From the NCBI GenBank assembly GCA_003427395.1, contig BFEA01000645.1, positions 83,717 to 109,408 on the forward strand: a DNA stretch of 25,692 bases, given 5' to 3'. Made by a program: the position numbers and the translations under genes. How positions within the stretch are numbered: position 1 is the first letter of the stretch; every line of letters begins with the position of its first letter. Positions 9,219 to 17,637 of this stretch are shown piece by piece. Under the pieces are notes generated by a model, which saw nothing but the letters and a program-made list of their open reading frames with translations, did not search any database and was not told where the DNA came from. The DNA is from Chara braunii (lineage: Eukaryota > Streptophyta > Charophyceae > Charales > Characeae).

Positions 9219-10146
9219 TAAAAAAGACGAAAATCTGCTTTTGTGGATTGCTGAGACTCAGACGTACGTTGGAACAGCCCATGTAGAAGAACAATCTCAA
9301 GTTGCTTTCTCAACATCTTGCTTGAGAGGGGAAGCAAAAAAATGGGTACTATCGGAAGCTAACGCCGCAGGGTTTGACGACATTGGTGACTGGGATGGTA
9401 CCTTGACTCTGAAGCAGTTCCTTGCAAAGATCAAGGAACACTTCTTGGATAAGACCACGGCTGATAAAGCCTTTGACCAGCTTACCACCATTGGTCAAAA
9501 ACACTGGACCTCAGTAGAGTCCCTGTCACGGGAGGTCGACCGGTTGTTGCAGGTTCCAGGATTGAACCTGCAGGACAACCAAGTCTTGTAAATCTACTCC
9601 CGTGCTCTGGTCGAGCCTATTCGTGGACAACTTGTGGCAGAGTCTAAGTCAGGCAAGTACAACTATAGGCAGTTTCGGGATTTGGCTCTCCAGAGAGAGC
9701 AAATGACATCTCAAGTTAAGAACGCGTATGCATCTGTGGTGAAGCATGATGGTGGTGGTGGTGGTGCAGGTTATGGAAAGCGAGTGATCTGGCGTAAAAA
9801 ACGTCAAGACCACACCCTCGTCGTCTTCGACAACGATACTATGGAGAAGTGGTCATTGGAGGCCGAGGGTGTGGAAAGCAACGGTGAGTCCGGGAAGGGG
9901 GACGTCACCGCTGCCATGGTCAACAAGGGAGGGTCACGACCGCCAGGTAAGAAGAGGAGACCACGCTCATTTCCCGAGCATCCCGACATTGCGGCAGGGA
10001 AGCCCTGGGAGAAGATGGATCTGTCACGAGAAACGTGGCAGAAAAGGATGGACAACGTGCAGTGTCTGAAATGCGGCACTGTTGCGCACGTGATTGCATG
10101 GTGCCCGCTCATCCGAAACCGGAACCCAAAAGTGAGCGGCCAGTAG
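9193..10146 (+). pseudogene. gag: Ty3/gypsy gag (capsid + zinc knuckle), interrupted
   Basis: Starts at ATG 9193 (MKLPFTF). It carries the retrotransposon gag domain typical of gypsy elements: an LLLWIAETQTYV-type beginning, then LRGEAKKWVLSEA, LKQFLAKIKEHFLD and VESLSREVDRLLQVPGLN. An in-frame TAA at 9589-9591 breaks it, and the same frame resumes immediately with YSRALVEPIRGQLVAE and QFRDLALQREQM. A CCHC zinc knuckle (C-x2-C-x4-H-x4-C; CLKCGTVAHVIAWC) lies at 10063-10104, near the C-terminus, as expected for nucleocapsid. The frame ends at TAG 10144-10146. The protein would package element RNA in virus-like particles. With the stop, and with the protease in another frame, the copy is inactive. 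Confidence 0.88.
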
Positions 10147-10148
10147 GA

Positions 10149-10562
10149 GTAGCATTTGCTCTACTGAGTCTAAGGGTTTGGATCAGACTGAAGGTAAGGT
10201 GTTGACTAACCCTTCCAAACCTTCGACTCACATGGCAGAGGATGGTTCTTCTTCGGCCCATCGTCCAGAACACCCTGAACCTATCTTATGTTCTGTCTCT
10301 CTGGACGACTCTCTTGACGAGCGTAGTAACGAGTTGCTGGCATTACGAAGCTCGTAGGCTAAGAAAGCAAAGTCCAAGGGTGACCTACTACTCGCGGATG
10401 TAGAGATTGCACACACACGCGTAGGTGCACTATTAGACTCAGGATCCACGCGATCCTACATTTCAGAGAAAGCAATTCGCAAGTTGCATCTCGGAATGAA
10501 AGTGAAAACTTCGTCCCGACCTAAACTTCCTAAAGAGTTCTCTTTAGAAGAACTGTGTGTTC
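10149..10562 (+). pseudogene. pol: retropepsin (aspartic protease) fragment of pol
   Basis: Frame 2 reads a low-complexity linker and then, after an in-frame TAG at 10355-10357, GDLLLADVEIAHTRVG followed by ALLDSGSTRSYIS. The DSG triad (Asp codon 10436-10438) with the following Ser/Thr is the retropepsin catalytic motif found in gypsy pol. The next residues EKAIRKLHLGMKVK fit the flap-proximal region. Similarity ends near 10560, where a GTTGAA-rich repeat begins. RT, RNase H and the integrase core are absent from the window. The frame differs from gag, so a frameshift or fusion loss lies near 10130-10150. Confidence 0.75.
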
Positions 10563-10764
10563 ATTCAACTCGCAACGGGAATTATTCAACTCCGTTGAAC
10601 CCGTTGAATGGCCATGAGGCTCGAGTTGAATCCCCGTTAAACGGTTTAACGGGGGCTTTCCGTTGAAATCCGATCAACGGGTCGAGCCCAATGGGCCTCG
10701 GACACGTGGCAGGATACGCGTGGAAAAAAAAAAGTGAAAAAAAAAAGTAAAAAATCTGCCCTCT

Positions 10765-10830
10765 ATGTGTGTGTGTGCGCGTGTGTGTGTGTGTGTCTGT
10801 GTGTGCGTTCATGTGTGTGTGTGTGTGTGT

Positions 10831-10885
<55 letters not shown>
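10765..10885. repeat. (TG)n microsatellite
   Basis: About 120 bases of TG dinucleotides with a few interruptions (GCGC, TCTG, GTTCATG, TATG). Open frames on both strands here are Val-Cys or Thr-His artefacts. Confidence 0.95.
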
Positions 10886-10886
<1 letters not shown>

Positions 10887-11039
10887 TCCGGTGGGGGTGA
10901 TAGGGGCGACCCATCCCCTACCAATCAATCAATCAATCAAAAGAGAGAAAAAAAGTTAAAAAAAAAAAAGGAAAACCCGTTTTTCTCGTTTTTTTTTACT
11001 TTTCCTTTTTTCTTTTGATTGATTGATTGATTGATTGAT

Positions 11040-11086
<47 letters not shown>

Positions 11087-11119
11087 GGGGGATGGGTCGC
11101 CCCCCCAAACCTCACCCAA

Positions 11120-11122
<3 letters not shown>

Positions 11123-11167
<45 letters not shown>
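11123..11167. repeat. (AC)n microsatellite
   Basis: AC dinucleotide run, the inverted partner of the (TG)n at 11202-11250. Together they could form a long hairpin with the 11173-11192 stem at its tip. Confidence 0.9.
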
Positions 11168-11171
<4 letters not shown>

Positions 11172-11199
11172 GCCGAAGTTGAGCGACTTCGGGGAAAGA

Positions 11200-11201
<2 letters not shown>

Positions 11202-11250
<49 letters not shown>
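11202..11250. repeat. (TG)n microsatellite
   Basis: Uninterrupted TG run opposite the (AC)n at 11123-11167. Confidence 0.9.
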
Positions 11251-11251
<1 letters not shown>

Positions 11252-11365
11252 TTGGGTGGGGGTTGGGGGGCCGACCCATCCCCCACAAATCAATCAATCA
11301 ATCAAAAGAGAAAAAAAAAACGGGAAAAAAAAAACGGGAAAACCCGCTTTTCTCGTTTTTTTTTT

Positions 11366-12201
11366 NNNNNNNNNNNNNNNNNNNNNNNNNNNNNNNNNNN
11401 NNNNNNNNNNNNNNNNNNNNNNNNNNNNNNNNNNNNNNNNNNNNNNNNNNNNNNNNNNNNNNNNNNNNNNNNNNNNNNNNNNNNNNNNNNNNNNNNNNNN
11501 NNNNNNNNNNNNNNNNNNNNNNNNNNNNNNNNNNNNNNNNNNNNNNNNNNNNNNNNNNNNNNNNNNNNNNNNNNNNNNNNNNNNNNNNNNNNNNNNNNNN
11601 NNNNNNNNNNNNNNNNNNNNNNNNNNNNNNNNNNNNNNNNNNNNNNNNNNNNNNNNNNNNNNNNNNNNNNNNNNNNNNNNNNNNNNNNNNNNNNNNNNNN
11701 NNNNNNNNNNNNNNNNNNNNNNNNNNNNNNNNNNNNNNNNNNNNNNNNNNNNNNNNNNNNNNNNNNNNNNNNNNNNNNNNNNNNNNNNNNNNNNNNNNNN
11801 NNNNNNNNNNNNNNNNNNNNNNNNNNNNNNNNNNNNNNNNNNNNNNNNNNNNNNNNNNNNNNNNNNNNNNNNNNNNNNNNNNNNNNNNNNNNNNNNNNNN
11901 NNNNNNNNNNNNNNNNNNNNNNNNNNNNNNNNNNNNNNNNNNNNNNNNNNNNNNNNNNNNNNNNNNNNNNNNNNNNNNNNNNNNNNNNNNNNNNNNNNNN
12001 NNNNNNNNNNNNNNNNNNNNNNNNNNNNNNNNNNNNNNNNNNNNNNNNNNNNNNNNNNNNNNNNNNNNNNNNNNNNNNNNNNNNNNNNNNNNNNNNNNNN
12101 NNNNNNNNNNNNNNNNNNNNNNNNNNNNNNNNNNNNNNNNNNNNNNNNNNNNNNNNNNNNNNNNNNNNNNNNNNNNNNNNNNNNNNNNNNNNNNNNNNNN
12201 N
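11366..12201. other. assembly gap (836 N)
   Basis: Unsequenced. It begins in the A/T-rich symmetry centre of the palindromic module array, where long inverted repeats commonly stall assembly, and ends in an unrelated sequence that has a second copy at 22265. Frames running through it are meaningless. Confidence 1.
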
Positions 12202-12296
12202 TTTCTACTTCACGTGCTTACGCTCTTAGTGAATAGTTCTGTGACAATATATATATATATATATATATATTGTCAAATATATATATATATACATGT
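12202..12296 (+). repeat. 95-bp exact copy of 22265-22359
   Basis: Identical base for base to 22265-22359, including the lengths of two TA tracts bracketed by GTGACAA and TTGTCAAATA. Exact identity of such unstable tracts suggests either a very recent duplication or a misplaced read or contig from the same or a sister locus. Confidence 0.85.
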
Positions 12297-12329
12297 CTCC
12301 TGAGGGTAGTAACTATACTACCTCAGGAG
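12297..12329. repeat. 33-bp palindrome, copy of 22516-22548
   Basis: CTCCTGAGGGTAGTA, a four-base loop, then TACTACCTCAGGAG: a 14-bp stem with one bulged G. It is identical to 22516-22548 but here directly follows the 95-bp block, without the 156 bp found between them at the other locus. It ends exactly where the adapter begins. Confidence 0.85.
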
Positions 12330-12365
12330 CTGTCTCTTATACACATCTAGATGTGTATAAGAGAC

Positions 12366-12367
<2 letters not shown>
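12330..12367. other. Nextera mate-pair junction adapter (artefact)
   Basis: CTGTCTCTTATACACATCT is followed immediately by its reverse complement AGATGTGTATAAGAGACAG. These are two Tn5 mosaic ends back to back, the 38-bp circularisation junction of Nextera mate-pair libraries. It is synthetic, not genomic. Sequence left and right of it need not be adjacent in the genome. It translates as the frequently seen artefact SYTHLDVYKRQ. Confidence 0.97.
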
Positions 12368-12410
<43 letters not shown>

Positions 12411-12471
12411 TGATTGGGTGGGGGTGGGGGGGGCGACCCATCCCCCACCAATCAATCAATCAATCAATCAA
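12368..12471 (+). repeat. (TG)n plus GATTGGGTGGGG module
   Basis: A TG run to about 12410 leads into the same G-rich/CGACCCATCCCC/(AATC)n module seen three times before the gap, in forward orientation. It starts directly after the adapter. Confidence 0.85.
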
Positions 12472-12758
12472 TAAAAAAAAATTAATAATAATAAATCTAT
12501 GCGTTTTGAGTCTGGTCTTGTTTTTGATTTTTTTTAAAAATAATTTAAATGCTCAAAAAATAAAAATAAAAATATTGGGATGTAGAGAGCAAAAAAATCT
12601 ACACCCCAATATTTTATTTTATTTTTTTAGTTATTTTTTGGCAGTGAAAAAAAATTCCGCGGGGCGAGTTGTACCACGTTGTAACGGGGTATAACGCGAA
12701 GTTGAAACGGGGGTTCAACGGGAGTTGAACTGTTCAACTCCAAACCCCCGTTGAATCA

Positions 12759-13177
12759 AATTTCGGACACGTAGTAGAAGAAGATGTAACGCAGAAACTG
12801 CTGCCTGTCTATTTTGGACCCTGGGAAGTTCTCAAAGTTATGGGAGATGCTAAGGGACCGTTCTATCGGATTGATATACCCCCCACCTCAAAACTTATCC
12901 CGTCTTCCACGCGTCCAAACTGTTACCTTACGTGGAAGGAGACAAATTCCCAAATAGACCCTCTATGATACCCCCTTCCATGGATGGAGGATATGAGGTG
13001 GACAGGATCATCGAACATGGATATTTTTCCAACGGAGGACGTGGACGTCCGCAAAAGCAATTCAAGGTAAAATTTAAAACTCAACCACCCTCTGAAGATA
13101 GGTGGTTCTCTAAAAGACAATTGCTTGAATCTGCTCCTGACATTGTCTCTGCATACGAAAGAGGAATGAGGTCCTAA
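12759..13177 (+). pseudogene. pol: chromovirus pol 3' end: integrase C-terminus and chromodomain
   Basis: Frame 3 reads KLLPVYFGPWEVLKV, then GPFYRIDIP, the C-terminal integrase region of gypsy pol (consensus FGP(W/F).V...G...Y.L.LP). At a six-C run (12879-12884) the frame shifts to frame 2, which continues LKTYPVFHASKLLPYVEGD, the usual motif before a chromodomain. A chromodomain follows (about 12992-13150): YEVDRIIEHGYFSNGG, then QFKVKFKTQPPSEDRWF and LLESAPDIVSAYE, with aromatic cage-type positions Y and W. TAA at 13175-13177 ends pol. One C missing from the homopolymer would explain the shift, either a true mutation or an assembly error. In chromoviruses this domain directs integration to particular chromatin. 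Confidence 0.85.
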
Positions 13178-14246
13178 ACATTTCTGCGATGGAACTCGAA
13201 ATCCGGTCGGCAGGAATGCAGTAACTCGTGTGCACAGGCTGTCGGGGCTCAGATCCGCCCCAGGCAGCGCAGGCCTTTCTGGCTCTGCGCTTGGGCTGTG
13301 TGACCAGGCACTGCCCAGGCCACAGTCCGCTGCGTCCAGCCGTGAGACCGAACGCTGCGTGTTGGAAATTCAAAGGTCAAAGTCAACTGTAGAGTCAAAG
13401 GTACCATGCCCAGGCCCTTGGTTGGATACACTCACTTGTGGTGTGCAGGTACCCAGACAGCACCCAGACCGGAGAGGATTCGGTTTCGGAATAATCTGAG
13501 CCCTCGTCCGCATTGAGATCTGGACGACTGAGGAAGGAAGCCTCTAGGGCCTAGACCCCGAGTCAACACTACATAAGAGCTGACTTCCCTGGCTTTGACA
13601 TTCATTCAGTCTTGCGTCAATGCTGACTTTCGGCTTTGACGACGACGCTGGCCCTATGCTGTGACGCTGGCTGGACGCTGGCTTATGCTGGCACTTGCGG
13701 GATACAGCGACGCGCTGCTTGCCAGGCATGGTGGCTGGCTTGCACCTGTCTTCTTGGTATGCTGACGTGGCAGCTGCCACGCGTTGCTGCTGACGTGGCC
13801 GCTGCCATGTGTGTTCATTGCTGATGTGGCGGCTACATTGGGAGAATACTGCTGTTCTGATTCGTCGTACTCAGGAGGAGATCATGACTGTGGGAGGATC
13901 AGAGATACGTACCTGTTTATCTTGAGGTCGATGATGCTCCAGAGCTGATGAGGGACTATTGACGTGCCACATGGCACATTGGAAGAGAATTTCAGATATC
14001 ATTCAAATCATTGTTTACTGAGGTGGCGATCGTGGGGAGAGAGCCCGAAGTAGAAGAGGGCTTTGTCCTTCTTCCACCCTCTAAGTTTCTTCTCCCCCCT
14101 TTCTTCTTCGTCTGTGTATGATTATCCCATCTCTTTGTATCTGGAAACGATTACGATTATTGACATTTCATCAGCGGGTTGACGACTTTCTGGGTTTGCA
14201 TTATTGACGAGTATCATCACGATCTGGGTCCATTGCAGTTCAAGCC
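13178..14246. other. region after pol, possible 3' UTR/LTR
   Basis: No open frame of interest. GC-rich with repeated GACGCTGGC words near 13635-13690 and G-box-like elements at 13759-13840. By position this should hold the polypurine tract and 3' LTR of the chromovirus, but I could not match it to sequence upstream of 8280, so LTR limits are not called. Confidence 0.4.
13759..13840 (+). promoter_or_regulatory. three TGACGTGGC-palindrome modules
   Basis: Modules TGCTGACGTGGCAGCTGCCA, TGCTGACGTGGCCGCTGCCA and TTGCTGATGTGGCGGCTAC occur about 30 bases apart. The first contains the perfect 14-bp palindrome GTGGCAGCTGCCAC (13767-13780). TGACGTGG is the core recognised by plant bZIP factors. A related TGACGTGCCACATGGCACA lies near 13958. 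An enhancer role in a retroelement LTR is inference. Confidence 0.4.
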
Positions 14247-14560
14247 TGTTCTCTAGGATACGCGTTTGAAATTCGCCGGTTCAAGTTTGAGATACGCCTT
14301 TAAGTTTGAAAACTGTTCTCTGAGATACACCTTTAAGGCTCGTCGGGTCAAGTTTGAAAATTACTGTTCTAGTCTGTTCTCTGAGATACGCATTGAGATT
14401 CGTCCGTTCACGTCTGAAATACGCTCTTGGGGTTTAACTGTACAAGCCTTCTCTCTGAGTTACGCTTTTGAGGTTCATCAGTTCCACTCTGAAATACACT
14501 TTCAGGGTTGTCAGTCCACGCCAGTTCGCTGAAATATATACTTTTGGGGGTTCTATGGTT
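14247..14560 (+). repeat. degenerate tandem repeat, CTGTTCTCTGAGATACGC unit
   Basis: Five or six diverged units of roughly 60 bases. Each has TGTTCTCTGAGATACGC-like then TTTGAGGTTCGTC and GTTCAAGTTTGAAATACGC-like segments, starting near 14247, 14310, 14367, 14445 and onward. Decay increases rightwards. The 88-residue frame over it simply translates the repeat. Confidence 0.65.
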
Positions 14561-15311
14561 CCAGTCCTCTCCTTCTCACTAAAAGACACCCTTGGGGCCA
14601 CACTCTTTTCAGTCTTAATTGACTCTAGTCTGTTCTTTGAAAATTTCCTTTCTACGGGCCTCCTGCGGGCCTTGCCTGTCCGGATCTGTTCGCAAAAGAT
14701 TTCTCAAGTAGCAAGGGGCAAGACTGGTCCAGCACGTATCCTAACGATTCGCAGGGTCTAATGAGGGGGCTCTAGCTCGGCGAGACCCTTCGCCGCGTGA
14801 CCGGTCAGGTATGGGCTGCACCGGGCGACACCGATACCTCACCGAAAACGAAACGAAAAAAAAAAAAAAAAGAAGTCAGTTTCGGAACTTCGGAGGGAAA
14901 AAGAGGTCGCACGGAAAATCCTGAGGCCTACATTGTATTTCAAACAAATTGTGGTACCAGTACCACAAACACATTCCCGCTACCAGTACCCACTAGTAGC
15001 AGCTTCGGAAAAAACTGGCGTGCAGGGGGCGTGTCGGTTCAGGAAATCAGGCCCGGATGTACTGGTGGTTTAAGACGTGCAATTCCGCAGACTAGACCAT
15101 AGAGTATAGTAGACACATGCAGACATACACCAGTACCTCACCCAGCTAAAAAATCCTGGAGCGGCCATTAACGCACCACACCCAACGGGGGTCAGGGAGT
15201 GGAATGCCCGGTCTATCCCAAATGCACGGGCAGAAACAGAATGGGGAAAAAAAAAAAAAATCGAAGGAAAAAAACGGTTCTTTTTGTCAACTGGTAATGA
15301 ACGGCGCGGGG

Positions 15312-15313
<2 letters not shown>
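14561..15313. other. no recognisable gene
   Basis: Contains an A15 run near 14859 and A14 near 15246 and two TACCAGTACC words at about 14955-14990. Open frames are short and without recognised domains. Confidence 0.45.

Positions 15314-15364
<51 letters not shown>
15314..15364. repeat. (GA)n microsatellite
   Basis: About 51 bases of pure GA, complementary to the (CT)n at 15504-15571 with a 139-base spacer, so a long hairpin is possible. Confidence 0.95.
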
Positions 15365-15368
<4 letters not shown>

Positions 15369-15437
15369 TGTGAAGTGGGAATGAATCTTCCAGCGGGTTG
15401 TGGAAGATACATTTTGATTCCGCTAGTTTGGAAGGCA

Positions 15438-15500
15438 GGAAGATTTGTTGTCGACACATGCAGTGTCTCTCTCGAGAACGCGGGAAGATTCATTGTTGAC

Positions 15501-15504
<4 letters not shown>
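15438..15504 (+). repeat. 48-bp duplication ending in CTCTCTC
   Basis: GGAAGATTTGTTGTCGACACA followed by CTCTCTCTC-type sequence is repeated as GGAAGATTCATTGTTGACACA at about 15484, followed by the main (CT)n. The inverse, TGAATCTTCC, occurs at 15381. The CT tract may have expanded from the repeat end. Confidence 0.6.

Positions 15505-15571
<67 letters not shown>
15504..15571. repeat. (CT)n microsatellite
   Basis: About 68 bases of pure TC, the inverted partner of the (GA)n at 15314-15364. Confidence 0.95.
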
Positions 15572-15577
<6 letters not shown>

Positions 15578-15940
15578 CGCGCATTTCATTTCTTTGTTGG
15601 TTTCCTTTAATTCTTTTTTGAGTCTTGTTCTTTTTTTTTTTTCTTTGGTCTAGGCTCGGCAAGGCTCGGCATAGCTGGGTGATGTACTTGTGGTTCAAGA
15701 AACTTCATGCTTCATTGTACCATACGACTTTGCCCAAAATGGAAGGCTCCAGAAGACGAGAAAACACAACAGGAGTTGCAGCCTCCAGATTGCCAATAGG
15801 CATTTTCAGAACGCCGTACCCTCAATTTCATAAATTCCGGGCCGAAAAACGAGATTCCAATTTTGTTCAAAAAATATATATTGTCCATTTTAACAAAATC
15901 GCTGCTAACCCAAGTACACTCCCTCTATAAGGCATTCTGC
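15572..15940. other. no recognisable gene
   Basis: T-rich at left, then an open 101-codon frame (15625-15930) without a recognisable domain. Nothing else stands out. Confidence 0.45.
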
Positions 15941-15974
15941 CCATGGCACATTCAAATTTAACGCCCCATTCTAT

Positions 15975-16090
15975 TCAAATATAACAGTCAAGCGTTATAT
16001 TCGAGGGGGCGTTCTATTCGAAGAAGCGTGAGTAAAAACAAAAATCTGATTTTTTTTTTGGGTAAGTTGAATATAACGCCCAGGCGTTAT
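15975..16090. repeat. AACGC-type palindromes, left pair
   Basis: Arms AATATAAC (15978) and GTTATATT (15994) flank an 8-base centre. ATAACGCC-CA-GGCGTTAT at 16073-16090 is a perfect 8-bp-arm palindrome. Confidence 0.7.
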
Positions 16091-16254
16091 ACAGGCAAAG
16101 ACCGTGGCGAAACCCCCTGGCTCTTAGACCATCTTCTCACACTGGAATTGCTTCGAATGTATCTGACCTCAACTGCAGCATACAGAACGGCGACCGTATT
16201 CCCAAGAAAAAAAAAAAAAAAAAAAAAAAAATCAAAAAACTTTGGAAAGTGAGG

Positions 16255-16289
<35 letters not shown>

Positions 16290-17228
16290 TGAGGACTATG
16301 CCTTCAGTTCGTACACCCATGAACTGTTGAAATGCAGACCTTATTCAAATCTGTCACTTAGTTCAGCTGCTGAGGAAGCAGGTTTATATCCCTGCGCCAC
16401 CCCCTCCTCCCCCCGCTCTTCCCCATGTCAGCTTCGTTGAAGCTCAGGGCATACTCACACTAAGCCCTTTTTCTGCCAATTTATGCTATAGAGTGATTAT
16501 GCTCTCAACACCTTGCTCTTAGAGCATGTACTCCCAATGAAACTGATCATTCGGAGGAATCTGCCCGCAGCATGGAGAGGGTATCCAAAAAAGGAAAGGG
16601 AAAAAGAAAAGGGGAACGGCAGCCGCGGCGCGAACGAGTTTCGAATAGGCGAAAAAAACACACGCCTGCAAAACAAACAGCTGCCGAATTTGAAAAGGCA
16701 ATGAAAGCACCGCAGCTGTGACAAGGGCACAGATGTCATAACTGCAGGGGCAGGCCGTGGTACCAAACACGAAATGAAAAAAGAAAGAAAAGTCTGGTTT
16801 GACTGAAATCGCCATTTCAAACTCGCGCCATGAGCACAGTGCCATTTAGTGTTTTTTTTTTTTTTTTGGCCTTTTCAAACGCAAGACCTGCTGTGTCCGC
16901 CGCTGTTTCAATAAAATAAAAAACACTTAGGAAAGTGCTAACGTGAGTATGGCCTCGGTCCGTACAACCATGAACAGTTGAAATAAAGACCTGAATTCAA
17001 ATGCATCAGTGTGTCAGCTTTGAAATGCGGATCTGAGTTCGGATGCGTCTTTATCTTCGGCGGTGTCAGAGGGGGGGCCTACGCTATGGCCCCCATGTCA
17101 GCTTTGTTGAAGCTCAGGGCATACTCCACTAGGACATTTTCTTCCGAATTGTACAGGTGATACTGGTCATATTCATCTAGTCCGTAACTGCAGTCAGATA
17201 CGCTTAGAAAAGTGCTACCTTCTTCCCC

Positions 17229-17390
17229 CGAATATAACGCATATGTGTTATATTCGAGTTTTCAAAAAAATCAAAAAAATCGAATAGAACGCATATGCGT
17301 TGTAGTCGAAAATTAGGGCTATATGAATAGAACGGATAGTACTCTTTGTATTCGAATAGAACACACCCTATGCTACAACGCATAGGCGTT
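17229..17390. repeat. AACGC-type palindromes, right trio
   Basis: CGAATATAAC/GTTATATTCG (17229-17256) with centre GCATATGT; perfect AACGCATATGCGTT (17288-17301); AACGC-ATAG-GCGTT (17377-17390). All share the AACGC...GCGTT core with changing centre and flanks. Confidence 0.75.
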
Positions 17391-17400
17391 ATGTTGGAGG

Positions 17401-17479
17401 GAAAAAGGTAGTGCGAGTATGCCCTCGCCGTCGTTATGTTCGGGGGAAAAAGGTAGTGTGAGTATGCCCTTGCCGTCGT
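17401..17479 (+). repeat. 45-bp tandem duplication
   Basis: GAAAAAGGTAGTGCGAGTAT followed by GCCCTCGCCGTCG begins at 17401 and again at 17446 with two base changes. Period 45. Confidence 0.85.
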
Positions 17480-17637
17480 GCCATGACTCTCCCCCCACAG
17501 GCTCACCTAGCGTCGATGCACATTGGAACTGATTTGGATGTAGCTCACCGCAATTGCAGCATATGGGAAAAGAAATTAAAAAAATCTGAACGGCTTAATC
17601 GAGTCTGTAACTAGGGCCAAATACACTTAGGAAAGTG

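Larger units (their letters stand above)
10885..11365. repeat. alternating inverted copies of a (TG)n-GATTGGGTGGGG-(AATC)n module
   Basis: One module occurs forward at 10885-10945, inverted at about 11010-11122, and forward at 11250-11305. It consists of a TG tract, a G-rich segment with CGACCCATCCCC, and an AATC tetranucleotide run, then an A-rich stretch. Centres of symmetry are an A/T-rich GAAAACCCGTTTTTCTCG segment near 10980, repeated near 11340, and the small hairpin CCGAAGT-TGAGCG-ACTTCGG near 11173-11192 between (AC)n and (TG)n. A further forward module is at 12410-12471, after the gap. Confidence 0.75.
10563..12756. mobile_element. inserted block with GTTGAA-rich imperfect inverted ends
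   Basis: The block separates the protease from the integrase end of the same type of element. Its left end reads ATTCAACTCGCAACGGG and contains TTCAACTCCGTTGAACCC. The reverse complement of its right end reads ATTCAACGGGGGTTTGG and contains TTCAACTCCCGTTGAACCC, so the termini are imperfect inverted repeats of roughly 50 bp. I found no target-site duplication and no transposase. The interior is microsatellites, palindromic modules, an N gap and adapter sequence, so the assembled structure is unreliable. Confidence 0.45.
15941..17637. repeat. duplicated repeat family with AACGC palindromes
   Basis: Two partial copies share several blocks: ACTGGAATTGCTTCGAATG (16141) with CATTGGAACTGATTTGGATG (17520) and the following GCAGCATA; CATGAACTGTTGAAATGC (16318) with CATGAACAGTTGAAATAA (16969); GTTGAAGCTCAGGGCATACT at 16435 and 17107; and CACTTAGGAAAGTGCT at 16923 and 17625. 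Poly(A) runs of about 26 and 29 at 16206 and 16257 look like retroposon tails. Short palindromes are listed separately. No coding sequence is seen. Confidence 0.6.

Noticed and set aside
10582-11297. Thr-His and Val-Cys repeat proteins
   Set aside because: Direct translations of (AC)n/(TG)n microsatellites.
11074-12303. Open frames of 325-409 codons across 11074-12303
   Set aside because: They run through the 836-N gap and flanking (AC)n/(TG)n. The X residues are not sequence.
12293-12694. 133-codon frame with SYTHLDVYKRQ
   Set aside because: That peptide is the translation of the Nextera junction adapter, followed by TG repeats.
13940-13955. Second CTGATGAG as a hammerhead core
   Set aside because: No stem II/GAAA follows; chance match.
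15204-15653. 149-codon frame over GA/CT tracts
   Set aside because: Mostly Arg-Glu and Ser-Leu from the microsatellites.
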